Of a stretch of DNA of 46,727 nt, positions 16,700-24,724 are shown in pieces. The first letter of the stretch is position 1. Every line of letters begins with the position of its first letter. The stretch comes from Syntrophales bacterium. Lineage in GTDB: Bacteria; Desulfobacterota; Syntrophia; Syntrophales; UBA2210. Below the pieces are notes generated by a model. It was not told where the DNA came from and searched no databases. It saw only the letters and a list, made by a program, of their open reading frames with translations. Location of the stretch: assembly GCA_023230565.1 (NCBI GenBank), contig JALNXD010000024.1, positions 1 through 46,727 of the forward strand, read 5' to 3'. The position numbers were made by a program, and so were the translations under genes.

Positions 16700-17048
16700 G
16701 GGACAGCATCGCGGGATGATGCATGGCAGAAACACAGGTAGCTGGGTCGAGTCCCATGCCTGTAAATACAAAGCACATGTTTGTGACAGTGCACACCCGC
16801 CTTCACGCGTATGCCCGCCGCATCTACGTCCATGCCTTCCGGACAGGTATCGGACTTTGAAGATATGTGCCTTCTCATCCGACATGACCGTCTCCTATGC
16901 GACTTCTGTTCGTCGGGCCAGCGCTTTGCCTGCGGCTTCCTTCAGATCCCGCGTCGCGGCGGGCGCCCTTGCCGTCCGGTTAACACTTCTTCCTGTCGGG
17001 CGTGTAGAGGACTTGCACCTCCACGTGTGGCGCCATGCCGGGGACACA
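16700..17048 (-). mobile_element. group II intron remnant (5' end and domain I only, no reverse transcriptase)
   Basis: Read on the minus strand from about 17048, the sequence begins GTGTCCCCGGCATGG, close to the GTGTGCCC-GGCATGG start of many bacterial group II introns. It is followed by the hallmark GAGGTGCAAGTCCTC hairpin (near 17021-17007). Downstream come GACGAACAGAAGTCGCATA (near 16914-16896), TCAAAGTCCGATACC (16860-16846) and GTAGATGCGGCGGG (near 16828-16815), all resembling domain I segments of reverse-transcriptase-carrying introns as I know them. No maturase reading frame and no domain V hairpin are present, and the element runs into the terminator at 16663-16697. Its exact 3' edge is uncertain. 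It starts directly behind the tRNA terminator at 17050-17083. The small frames crossing this stretch are not genes. Confidence 0.75.
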
Positions 17049-17049
17049 T

Positions 17050-17083
17050 AAAAAAAGGGTTAACCTTAACCGGCTAACCCTTT
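17050..17083 (-). terminator. rho-independent terminator of the tRNA-Gly/tRNA-Cys transcript
   Basis: On the minus strand AAAGGGTTA and TAACCCTTT (17083-17075 and 17062-17054) pair as a 9-bp stem followed by a run of seven Ts, nine bases after the tRNA-Cys CCA end. Confidence 0.8.
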
Positions 17084-17091
17084 GATTTAAT

Positions 17092-17167
17092 TGGAGGCGG
17101 CACCCGGATTCGAACCGGGGAATAACGGTTTTGCAGACCGCTGCCTTGGCCACTTGGCTATGCCGCC
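17092..17167 (-). tRNA. tRNA-Cys (GCA)
   Basis: The cloverleaf reads on the minus strand: acceptor GGCGGCA, the D arm with GCCAAGTGGCCAAGGC, an anticodon loop containing CTGCAAA (anticodon GCA), and the T arm with GGTTCGAATCC. The 3' CCA is encoded (17094-17092). It is the second tRNA of a two-gene transcript, 23 bases after tRNA-Gly. Confidence 0.95.
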
Positions 17168-17190
17168 ACTATAAAGCAATAAAACAAAAA

Positions 17191-17265
17191 TGGAGCGGGC
17201 GATGGGATTTGAACCCACGACGTCCACCTTGGCAAGGTGGCACTCTTCCACTGAGTTACGCCCGC
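17191..17265 (-). tRNA. tRNA-Gly (GCC)
   Basis: The minus strand gives acceptor GCGGGCG pairing with CGCCCGC, an anticodon loop with TTGCCAA (anticodon GCC), and T arm GGTTCAAATCC. The 3' CCA is encoded (17193-17191). It lies downstream of pgsA and upstream of tRNA-Cys. Confidence 0.95.
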
Positions 17266-17332
17266 TCAATGTGCGGTACTAATAATAAAATACTGTCTTT
17301 CTGTCAATAAAAAATTGTCGTGTGCCACTTCA

Positions 17333-17935
17333 TTACCTTTTAAAAGTCGCTCGGTGGAATTTGATTGCATAATCCACTCCCGACCATAGTGTCAGTATAA
17401 GGGCTATATAAAGAGTCACGATTCCCACTGCATGGGCATTCAATCCCAAAAGCGGATAATGGATCAAAAGTGCCGTGACCGCAATGATCTGGCAGAGGGT
17501 TTTCCTCTTCCCTATCCAGCTTGCTTCTATAATCAATCCCTCCGACGAAGCGATACTTCTTATCCCGTCGACCAGCACATCTCGGCAGATTATAATCGCC
17601 ACAATCCATGCGGGTATGCGGCCTATTGGAATCATCATGATCATGGCAGTACTCACGATCAATTTGTCGGCAATCGGGTCCAGAAGCTTCCCCATCCTTG
17701 TTACGATATTGTATTTTCTTGCAATATAGCCGTCAAGTAGATCGGTCAGGGCCGCGAGAACAAAGAAAACCGCTATTACCAGACTCATTGCCCTGCCCGG
17801 TGACAGAAGGAGCAGGAAAAGGACCGGAATTATAGCTATTCTGAGCATAGTAATACAATTCGGCAGATTGAAAATCTCCCTCTTTTCTGAAGGTATCGGT
17901 AATCGGTCAAAGTATCTTTTTAAGGTGTCAATCAT
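17333..17935 (-). CDS. pgsA: CDP-diacylglycerol-glycerol-3-phosphate 3-phosphatidyltransferase
   Basis: This integral membrane enzyme of 200 residues makes phosphatidylglycerophosphate, the committed step to phosphatidylglycerol and cardiolipin. The CDP-alcohol phosphotransferase signature D-x2-D-G-x2-A-R-x8-G-x3-D-x3-D is complete (about residues 64-86, within D-L-L-D-G-Y-I-A-R and G-K-L-L-D-P-I-A-D). Several hydrophobic helices flank it. The start codon overlaps the last 8 bases of the transaldolase gene, so the two are translationally coupled. Length is usual for PgsA. A second CDP-alcohol phosphotransferase is at 41961-42584. Confidence 0.92.
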   Translation of the reverse strand: MIDTLKRYFDRLPIPSEKREIFNLPNCITMLRIAIIPVLFLLLLSPGRAMSLVIAVFFVLAALTDLLDGYIARKYNIVTRMGKLLDPIADKLIVSTAMIMMIPIGRIPAWIVAIIICRDVLVDGIRSIASSEGLIIEASWIGKRKTLCQIIAVTALLIHYPLLGLNAHAVGIVTLYIALILTLWSGVDYAIKFHRATFKR

Positions 17936-18587
17936 TTATTCTGTTTTTTGGTACTCTTTCCCAATCTGCCAGAAATTTCTTCACTCCTGCATCAGTAAGC
18001 GGATGATTAGCCAATTGTTTCATCACGCTGAAAGGAATGGTTGCCACATCCGCCCCCATCATTGCCGCATCGAGGACATGAAGAGGATTACGCACACTTG
18101 CCACCAGCACCTCACATTGAAAATCATAATTGTCTCGAATTGTGAGAATCTGTTCTACCAGATCCATTCCATAATGAGCTATATCATCAAGTCTTCCTAT
18201 GAAGGGGCTTATATACGAAGCACCCGCCTTGGCCGCAAGAAGCGCCTGAAGGGGAGAGAAAACAAGAGTCTGATTGACCTTTATTCCTGAATCTGAAAGC
18301 TCCTTTGTCGCTTTAAGCCCTTCCACGGTTAAAGGAATCTTGACCACTACATTTGATGCAATAGACGCCAGTTTCTTTCCCTCTTTCACCATGCCGTCCG
18401 CATCTTCTTGAATAACCTCAAGACTCACAGGACCCTTCACAAATTCAAGGATCTTGTTCACTACGGTATCAAAATCCATATTTTCTTTTGCGATCAGACT
18501 CGGGTTTGTCGTAACCCCGTCGACCATGCCCATGGCAAGACCTTCTTTAATTTCTTCTATATTGCCCGTATCGAGAAAAAATTTCAT
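17928..18587 (-). CDS. tal: small transaldolase (TalC/fructose-6-phosphate aldolase subfamily)
   Basis: The 219-residue cytoplasmic class I aldolase matches the short transaldolase subfamily, about 215-220 residues long. The N-terminus M-K-F-F-L-D-T and G-V-T-T-N-P-S-L are typical, and the Schiff-base Lys83 sits in V-V-V-K-I-P-L-T. It would exchange three-carbon units between sugar phosphates in the non-oxidative pentose pathway. True fructose-6-phosphate aldolases are so similar that sequence alone does not separate them. GGAGG precedes the ATG. It overlaps pgsA by 8 bases and lies 26 bases after the small membrane protein gene at 18614. Confidence 0.9.
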   Translation of the reverse strand: MKFFLDTGNIEEIKEGLAMGMVDGVTTNPSLIAKENMDFDTVVNKILEFVKGPVSLEVIQEDADGMVKEGKKLASIASNVVVKIPLTVEGLKATKELSDSGIKVNQTLVFSPLQALLAAKAGASYISPFIGRLDDIAHYGMDLVEQILTIRDNYDFQCEVLVASVRNPLHVLDAAMMGADVATIPFSVMKQLANHPLTDAGVKKFLADWERVPKNRIND

Positions 18588-18613
18588 TATGTATATCCTC
18601 CAGAATATAAAAC

Positions 18614-18883
18614 CTATGTCTCGTTTTTATTTTTCGCCAGGTAGGAATCTCGGCACTTTTCACTGCAAAAATAAAGGGTTTTGCCTTTCACATCTGCCTT
18701 GAACGCACTTCGCGCAGGAACATAAGTACCGCATTGCGGGTCTTTTACCAAATCTTCGCTGCCTATTTCCGAACGTCTTTCCGGAAATGACCTGCGCTTT
18801 TCCTCGCCCGTCAGAAAGAGCATCTTTCCAATCCGGTATAACAAATATAAAATGATGATAGCAACTAATAATCTAAAAATCAT
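18614..18883 (-). CDS. small membrane-anchored YHS/TRASH-like protein (PP0621 type)
   Basis: The 89-residue protein has one N-terminal membrane helix (about residues 4-18) and a short soluble tail. The tail carries D-P-Q-C-G-T-Y-V-P and later Y-F-C-S-E-K-C-R-D-S-Y, the cysteine pattern of TRASH/YHS metal-binding domains. Proteins of this shape are widespread in Proteobacteria, where they are annotated as PP0621 family. A metal-sensing or metal-handling function is supposed but unproven. It is the first gene of the tal-pgsA group. Confidence 0.75.
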   Translation of the reverse strand: MIFRLLVAIIILYLLYRIGKMLFLTGEEKRRSFPERRSEIGSEDLVKDPQCGTYVPARSAFKADVKGKTLYFCSEKCRDSYLAKNKNET

Positions 18884-19020
18884 GATTACTTGACTTTTTG
18901 CCTGTTCCCGGCCCGCTTTCCAGGCCCGGCTTTATTGAACCTGCCGAGGTTTAATTCCTTTCAAAGGATCATTTTTACGATTCGAGAACAGAATTCTTAT
19001 AATTCGTACGTTAACAGACA

Positions 19021-19527
19021 TCAATGTACAAACTCTTTTTCCTTTAGTGTATAAACTTTTTTGAAGTCTCCAAGCCTTTCCAGAAGCCCTCTCATCGAAA
19101 TACCAAATGCCGGGTGAACAGCATAAGGCGCTATTTCATTCAAGGGAACAAGCACAAATCTTCTCTTGTGAAGCTCCGGATGGGGAATAACGAGATCATC
19201 AGTTTCAATTATCTTCTGCCCATAAAGCAAAATATCTATGTCTATAACACGAGGGCCGCCAGTTCCTTTTTCAAAACGGCCCATTTCAAGCTCGATCTCC
19301 CGCATTTTTTCAAGGAGAATCCGAGGCGAAAGCATCGTCTTAATTTCACAGACGGCATTGACAAACCAGCTTTGATCCTCTATTCCCACTGGTTCCGTCA
19401 CGTAAAGCGAGGATGTTCTCAAAAGCCGTATACCCTCGCAACAACCGATATATTCAAATGCGATACGGCAGTTTTTCTCCGCTTCTCCTAAATTGGAACC
19501 GATTCCAAGGTACGACACGATATCCAT
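19021..19527 (-). CDS. folK: 2-amino-4-hydroxy-6-hydroxymethyldihydropteridine pyrophosphokinase
   Basis: The 168-residue enzyme transfers pyrophosphate from ATP to the pterin in folate synthesis. The start Y-L-G-I-G-S-N-L-G and the signature R-V-I-D-I-D-I-L-L-Y-G, with I-P-H-P-E-L-H-K-R-R-F-V-L-V-P-L later, cover substrate and ATP-binding parts. Length is usual. GGAGT precedes the ATG. It is 170 bases downstream of dapB on the same strand, with no other folate genes nearby. Confidence 0.93.
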   Translation of the reverse strand: MDIVSYLGIGSNLGEAEKNCRIAFEYIGCCEGIRLLRTSSLYVTEPVGIEDQSWFVNAVCEIKTMLSPRILLEKMREIELEMGRFEKGTGGPRVIDIDILLYGQKIIETDDLVIPHPELHKRRFVLVPLNEIAPYAVHPAFGISMRGLLERLGDFKKVYTLKEKEFVH

Positions 19528-19697
19528 TCAACTCCTGCGATCGATCCTCCTGTACCCGGTTAACATGATAACTTCGCATAAACTCCACATACTGGATTTC
19601 TCTTCATTTCTTGCCACTGCAGCCCTACACCCATGAACATATTATTTCTCATGATTCTCACTCATTATCTCGCAGAGCGTTTCATGACCAGGATCCA

Positions 19698-20504
19698 TCA
19701 TCCCTTAAGACCCAGCACATCTTGCATATCGTATAAGCCGGGCTCCTGCTGCACAATCCACAGCGCCGCTCTTATTGCGCCACGGGCAAAATTATCGCGG
19801 CTATGGGCTCTATGAATAAACTCCAGGCGTTCCCCCGTTCCTCCGAAAATAACGGTATGTTCGCCGACGATATCTCCGGCACGGACCGTCTGAATCCCTA
19901 TTTCGTTTTTAGGGCGTGCACCTATCATCCCTTTTCTCCCGTAATTGCCTACTTCGGCAAGATTCCTGCCAAGGGCATCGGCAATGCATTGTGCCATCTT
20001 GACCGCCGTCCCGCTGGGTGCATCCTTTTTTTGATTATGATGTGCTTCAACTATTTCAACATCGTACTCTTCTCCGAGAATTCGTGCGACCGAATCGAGC
20101 ACTTTAAACATTACATTAACACCCACGCTCATGTTCGGTGCCATGACACAGCGGGTTGATCGCGCAATTCGCGTTATTTCTTCCGTTTCTGCGGAAGTGA
20201 GCCCTGTAGTTCCTATAACGATCGCCTTTCCGTGCCCGGATGCAATTTCAGTGTTTTTCACAGCCGCATCATGATGAGTAAAATCGATTACAACATCGCC
20301 TTTATCGATGCATTTTTCGAGATCATCATCAATGTATACATTCATATGTCCCAAAGCAAGAATATCGCCTATATCTGAACCGATGCAGGAATGTCCTTCT
20401 GTTTCGACGGCGCCCGCTATTTCAATTCCGCCCGAAGAAGCAATCAAAGTTGAGATCCGTCCCCCCATTCTGCCTCCCGCTCCAAGCACGATTGCCTTTA
20501 CCAT
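19698..20504 (-). CDS. dapB: 4-hydroxy-tetrahydrodipicolinate reductase
   Basis: NAD(P)H-dependent reductase of the diaminopimelate/lysine pathway, 268 residues. The Rossmann motif G-A-G-G-R-M-G opens the protein; D-F-T-H-H, G-T-T-G and A-P-N-M-S-V-G-V-N follow. The active-site segment H-H-N-Q-K-K-D-A-P-S-G-T-A is intact. The ATG at 20504 is preferred over that at 20510 because GGGGAGG sits seven bases before it. It follows dapA by 31 bases, acting on the product of that enzyme. Confidence 0.95.
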   Translation of the reverse strand: MVKAIVLGAGGRMGGRISTLIASSGGIEIAGAVETEGHSCIGSDIGDILALGHMNVYIDDDLEKCIDKGDVVIDFTHHDAAVKNTEIASGHGKAIVIGTTGLTSAETEEITRIARSTRCVMAPNMSVGVNVMFKVLDSVARILGEEYDVEIVEAHHNQKKDAPSGTAVKMAQCIADALGRNLAEVGNYGRKGMIGARPKNEIGIQTVRAGDIVGEHTVIFGGTGERLEFIHRAHSRDNFARGAIRAALWIVQQEPGLYDMQDVLGLKG

Positions 20505-20535
20505 TTGCATACCTCCCCGGTACTCATTTCTCCTA

Positions 20536-21411
20536 TCAGCCTATCAAACCATATCCGGTCATAACGTGTTTTAATTTACCATAATTTGCATCGGAAAGAG
20601 GACATAAAGGAAGCCGGTATTCATAATCGATTTTTCCCATAATCGCCAGAGCCGCTTTTACCGGAATTGGATTTGTTTCGATGAAACATGCCTCCATAAG
20701 CGGCCACATCTTGTAGTGCAACCTTCCGGCTTCGGTAATATTGCCTTGATTAAATGCATCGACCATGGCCGCCATATCGGCCGGTACTATATTTGAAATG
20801 ACCGAGATGACCCCCCTGCCGCCTACTGCCATGATAGGCAGAACAGTAAAATCATCCCCCGAAAGAACCGAGAAGTCTTTTTCGCATTGAGCCAGAATAG
20901 AACTTACATGTTTCAGATCTCCTGTTGCTTCCTTGATCCCCACAATATTCTTTATCTTCGACAGACGCGCAACCGTTTCCGGCATCATATTGCTGCCCGT
21001 TCTTCCCGGCACGTTATAAGGAATGATCGGGACAGGAACTTCTTCCGCAACGGCCTTGAAGTGCTGATAAATCCCTTCTTGTGAGGGCTTATTGTAGTAT
21101 GGGGAAACCATAAGAACACCGTCCGCGCCGACTTCATAGGCATGTTTGGTCAGCCGTATCGCTTCTGCCGTACTGTTGGAACCAGTTCCGGCAATAACCG
21201 GCACCCTTTTTTTGACGGCGTCGATCGTAATCTCTATCACTTTATCGTGCTCTTCATGAGACAGCGTCGTTGATTCGCCCGTTGTGCCGCATGGCACGAT
21301 GCCGTCGGTCCCGTTTTCGATCTGATATTCAATCAGATCTCTCAATTTTTCCTCATCGACCTCCCCGTTTTTAAAGGGTGTCACGATCGCCACGATTGCT
21401 CCTCCAAACAT
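20536..21411 (-). CDS. dapA: 4-hydroxy-tetrahydrodipicolinate synthase
   Basis: The 291-residue TIM-barrel lyase condenses pyruvate with aspartate semialdehyde, the first step to diaminopimelate and lysine. Visible are G-T-T-G-E-S-T-T-L, the tyrosine in Y-N-V-P-G-R-T-G and the Schiff-base lysine in V-G-I-K-E-A-T-G-D. Length is standard. GGAGG with a second AGG precedes the ATG. It lies 25 bases after lysA and 31 before dapB, in a lysA-dapA-dapB run. Confidence 0.96.
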   Translation of the reverse strand: MFGGAIVAIVTPFKNGEVDEEKLRDLIEYQIENGTDGIVPCGTTGESTTLSHEEHDKVIEITIDAVKKRVPVIAGTGSNSTAEAIRLTKHAYEVGADGVLMVSPYYNKPSQEGIYQHFKAVAEEVPVPIIPYNVPGRTGSNMMPETVARLSKIKNIVGIKEATGDLKHVSSILAQCEKDFSVLSGDDFTVLPIMAVGGRGVISVISNIVPADMAAMVDAFNQGNITEAGRLHYKMWPLMEACFIETNPIPVKAALAIMGKIDYEYRLPLCPLSDANYGKLKHVMTGYGLIG

Positions 21412-21436
21412 AATATCCTATCCTCCTCGCTCGTAC

Positions 21437-22720
21437 TTAAGATTCCCGTACCCTGTATTCATGCAGGTAATCCGGAATATTTTCATCTTTCACCAGATCC
21501 TCATATTTTTCCCGTTTTCTTATCACGTCATACCGGTCTCCGTTCACCAGAACTTCAGCGCAACGCGGCCGCGAATTGTAATTAGATGACATTGTAAATC
21601 CATACGCTCCCGCACTCATCACCGCTATCAGATCGTTTGGAGCAAATGGCGGCATCCTTCTGGCCTTTGCAAAAAAATCACCCGATTCGCAAATAGGCCC
21701 TACGACATCGGCAATAATGCTCTTTTTTTCATTTTCACCTTTTGTAACCGGAAGAATTTTATGATAGGAACCATAAAGACTCGGTCGGATGAGATCGTTC
21801 ATTCCTGCATCTACAATAACAAAATTCTTGTGTTCCCTCTCCTTCGTATAAAGAATTTTCGCTATCAATACACCCGAATTGCCGGCAATCACCCTGCCGG
21901 GTTCAAGAATAAAGGTGCAGTCCATATCCACTGTTTTCTTCAAAATCGCCCGCGCATACTCATCAGGGTGAGGTGGATCTTCATTATCATACATAATGCC
22001 GAGCCCTCCTCCCAGATCAAGATACTTGATCTCTATCCTCTCCCTCCGAAGGGTCGCGACGAGTTTCTTCAAGCGGTCCAGGGCATGTATAAAAGGGTCG
22101 ACTTCCGTAATCTGAGAACCCAGATGGCAATCTATTCCGACAATTTCAATATGTTCTAATTCTTTTGCCCGCCTGTATTCGGAAACCGAAGCCGCTATAT
22201 CAATACCGAATTTGTTTTCCTTCATTCCAGTAGATATATGCGGATGAGTTCCCGCATCTACATCGGGATTCACTCGAAGCGCGATGGGGGCTTTTTTATT
22301 CATTTTTCCTGCCGCCGCATTTACGGTTTCCAGTTCCTGGGACGATTCTATGTTGAACATCAATATGCCCGAGGAAAGGGCATACTCAATTTCGTCCTGC
22401 CGTTTCCCCACGCCGGAAAAGACAATTTTTTTCGGATCCGCACCGGCTTTCATGGCGCGGAAGAGCTCTCCGCCCGACACTATATCCATTCCTGCTCCTT
22501 CCATTACAAGAGCTTTCAGAATTGCGATATTCGAATTCGCCTTGGCGGAAAAACATATCAAATGCGGTACGTCTGCAAACGCCCGGTCGAATACCTGATA
22601 ATGCCTTTTCAATGTCTTGAGGCTGTAAAGATAAAAAGGAGTGCCTTCACGCGCGGCAATGTTGGCTATCGCCACTTCTTCACAGTACAATTCATTATCG
22701 ATGTAGGAGAAATAATTCAT
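21437..22720 (-). CDS. lysA: diaminopimelate decarboxylase
   Basis: PLP enzyme of 427 residues that converts meso-diaminopimelate to lysine. The PLP lysine is in F-S-A-K-A-N-S-N (about residue 60). The phosphate-binding G-G-G-L-G-I and E-P-G-R, and the C-terminal C-E-S-G-D and Y-N-S-R-P-R segments, are present. The gene sits between the small lipoprotein gene and dapA, so the final step of lysine synthesis is encoded before the early ones. Confidence 0.96.
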   Translation of the reverse strand: MNYFSYIDNELYCEEVAIANIAAREGTPFYLYSLKTLKRHYQVFDRAFADVPHLICFSAKANSNIAILKALVMEGAGMDIVSGGELFRAMKAGADPKKIVFSGVGKRQDEIEYALSSGILMFNIESSQELETVNAAAGKMNKKAPIALRVNPDVDAGTHPHISTGMKENKFGIDIAASVSEYRRAKELEHIEIVGIDCHLGSQITEVDPFIHALDRLKKLVATLRRERIEIKYLDLGGGLGIMYDNEDPPHPDEYARAILKKTVDMDCTFILEPGRVIAGNSGVLIAKILYTKEREHKNFVIVDAGMNDLIRPSLYGSYHKILPVTKGENEKKSIIADVVGPICESGDFFAKARRMPPFAPNDLIAVMSAGAYGFTMSSNYNSRPRCAEVLVNGDRYDVIRKREKYEDLVKDENIPDYLHEYRVRES

Positions 22721-22805
22721 ATAAGGAATTAACCTCTCTTCATGAGCGGTATTTTTTTATTTTCTTTCATTTTCTCATTGCGCATTTCATCGCCCCTGTC
22801 AGCCG

Positions 22806-23270
22806 TTATTTTCCATCGTTTCGTTCTTCACCTTTGACTTCCACGATATTTGACCCATCGCTGCATTGTCCTTCCACATTGCATACAATCACCCGATAGA
22901 CATATGCGCGTGCACTATCGGCAGAAACATCCCGATACTGCCACAGGCCTTCCTTCTCCTTTACTCTTGTACTTTCTCCGCGTACCGCTTTTTCAATAAC
23001 GATAAACTCGTGAGGACAATCGATACAGTCGCCGGGAAGAAGGACGCTCCGCAATATCCTGAAGTGCACACTTGAAGGATCCCAGTTTCCTGTCCACTGC
23101 AGAAGCGGCGGACCATCGGAAGCAACGGCCGTCAGATCGGCTATTCTCTCCGGAGGTGCGTGCACGGCATAATAGGGAGGCGCTTTTTTTCCGCAACCTG
23201 CGGCCGCAACTGCAGCGAACACAATAATAATGATGAACGTATACTTTGCTCTCCGCCTACGATACCTCAC
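22806..23270 (-). CDS. small lipoprotein between argH and lysA
   Basis: The 154-residue protein has a basic N-terminus, a hydrophobic stretch and a lipobox A-A-A-G-C (Cys at about residue 26), followed by G-K-K-A-P-P, so it should be a lipid-anchored envelope protein. The rest has W-x-x-D-P-S, I-L-R-S and a tyrosine-rich Y-V-Y-R-V-I-V strand that resembles a fibronectin type III-like fold. The GTG start lies inside the last codons of argH (overlap 14 bases), so it is translationally coupled. A small lipoprotein in this place recurs in Deltaproteobacteria. Its function is unknown. Confidence 0.75.
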   Translation of the reverse strand: MRYRRRRAKYTFIIIIVFAAVAAAGCGKKAPPYYAVHAPPERIADLTAVASDGPPLLQWTGNWDPSSVHFRILRSVLLPGDCIDCPHEFIVIEKAVRGESTRVKEKEGLWQYRDVSADSARAYVYRVIVCNVEGQCSDGSNIVEVKGEERNDGK

Positions 23271-24642
23271 GCTCTTTTTCTATCTCCTTGATTCTTTCAA
23301 GAATTGCCTGGCGAGCCGTTCCGCCTGAAACAGTTTTTCCGGCAACTGATCGTTCTACATCGAAGTATTTAAAAATTTCGGTTTTTGCCCCTTCATAAAA
23401 CATTTTTACTTCTTCGAGGGACAATTCATCAAAATTTTTATCTTTTTCGATACAATATCCTACCAGCCTGCCTACAATCGCATGGGCTTTACGAAAGGGC
23501 ACTCCCTGCGTTACGAGGTATTCGGCAATATCTGTTGCGGCAGCGTACCCGGTTTTGGCATCCTGCATCATTTTATCTTTCTTGAAGACAGTACTTCCGA
23601 TAAGTCCTTCAAATATTTCCAGGCAGGATCTTACCGTATCCACCGAATCGAAAACCGGCTCTTTATCCTCCTGAAGATCACGGTTGTACGTCATTGGAAG
23701 CCCCTTCATAAGCGTCAGAAGCGAAACGAGATTTCCGTATACGCGGCCTGATTTTCCCCTGATAAGCTCCGCAACATCGGGATTCTTCTTCTGAGGCATT
23801 ATGCTGCTGCCAGTTGTAAAAGAATCGGCCATTTCAATAAACCCGAACTGATCGGTGGACCAGATAATCAAATCTTCGCAAAAGCGTGAAAGATGCATCA
23901 TGATTAATGCCGTATCGAAAAGAAATTCAGCAGCGAAATCCCTGTCCGCGACGGCATCCATACTGTTTTTTGAAATGCGCGGGAAATTAAGAAGCCGGGC
24001 TACATAGCCCCTGTCAATAGGAATGCTTGTTCCTGCAAGAGCAGCCGATCCTAAAGGCATTACGTTTATCCCTTCATAACATGAGCGCATCCTCAGTGAA
24101 TCCCGATGAAACATTTCCCTGTATGCAAGAAGATAGTGGGCAAGAAGCACCGGCTGAGCCTTCTGTAAATGAGTGCAACCGGGTAATAGAGTATCTATTT
24201 CCTCTTTTGCACGTTTCAATAGCGTTTCATTCAGCTTTGCCAGCAACTGGAGAATTGTGGCTGCTTCTTCCCTCAAATAAAGTCTTATATCCAGCGCAAT
24301 CTGATCATTCCTGCTTCTTGCAGTATGGAGCTTGCCTCCGGCTTCTCCTATTCGCTCAATAAGGGCACTCTCAACCGCCATATGCACATCTTCAAGAGAC
24401 ACACTGAAACGTAAATCGCCTTTTTCGATATCCTCACGAATGCTGATCAAACCGGCGACAATTTTCTCACTTTCTTCGTTGGAAATTATCCCCTGCTTGC
24501 CGAGCATTTTAGCATGCGCAATGCTGCCTTCGATATCGTGTCTTAAAAGACGCATGTCATACCGGATAGACGCAGTGAATTCTTCCACTCGCCTGTCGGT
24601 TGCCTCCTTGAACCGTCCCCCCCAGAGCTTTTCATTCGCCAT
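23257..24642 (-). CDS. argH: argininosuccinate lyase
   Basis: The enzyme splits argininosuccinate into arginine and fumarate, the last step of arginine synthesis. The start L-W-G-G-R-F, the H-T-A-R-S-R-N-D-Q segment and the fumarase-superfamily signature G-S-S-I-M-P-Q-K-K-N-P-D are intact. I place the start at the ATG at 24642 (461 residues), since the frame's upstream TTG (24654) has no ribosome-binding site. The gene is 82 bases downstream of argG. Confidence 0.95.
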   Translation of the reverse strand: MANEKLWGGRFKEATDRRVEEFTASIRYDMRLLRHDIEGSIAHAKMLGKQGIISNEESEKIVAGLISIREDIEKGDLRFSVSLEDVHMAVESALIERIGEAGGKLHTARSRNDQIALDIRLYLREEAATILQLLAKLNETLLKRAKEEIDTLLPGCTHLQKAQPVLLAHYLLAYREMFHRDSLRMRSCYEGINVMPLGSAALAGTSIPIDRGYVARLLNFPRISKNSMDAVADRDFAAEFLFDTALIMMHLSRFCEDLIIWSTDQFGFIEMADSFTTGSSIMPQKKNPDVAELIRGKSGRVYGNLVSLLTLMKGLPMTYNRDLQEDKEPVFDSVDTVRSCLEIFEGLIGSTVFKKDKMMQDAKTGYAAATDIAEYLVTQGVPFRKAHAIVGRLVGYCIEKDKNFDELSLEEVKMFYEGAKTEIFKYFDVERSVAGKTVSGGTARQAILERIKEIEKEREVS

Positions 24643-24724
24643 AAGAGCACCCAAAAAAGAATGTCAGTTGAAAATTTTCTTACGTGCGTTTCGCCAATGT
24701 GAACTATCTTCACGGAACAGGAGA

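Noticed and set aside
16652..17077. Several overlapping frames on both strands, 70-118 codons
   Set aside because: They lie in the group II intron remnant and its structured RNA sequence, and none resembles a protein family.
22721..22805. Lysine riboswitch upstream of lysA
   Set aside because: The 85-base gap is far too short for that riboswitch and lacks its conserved stems.
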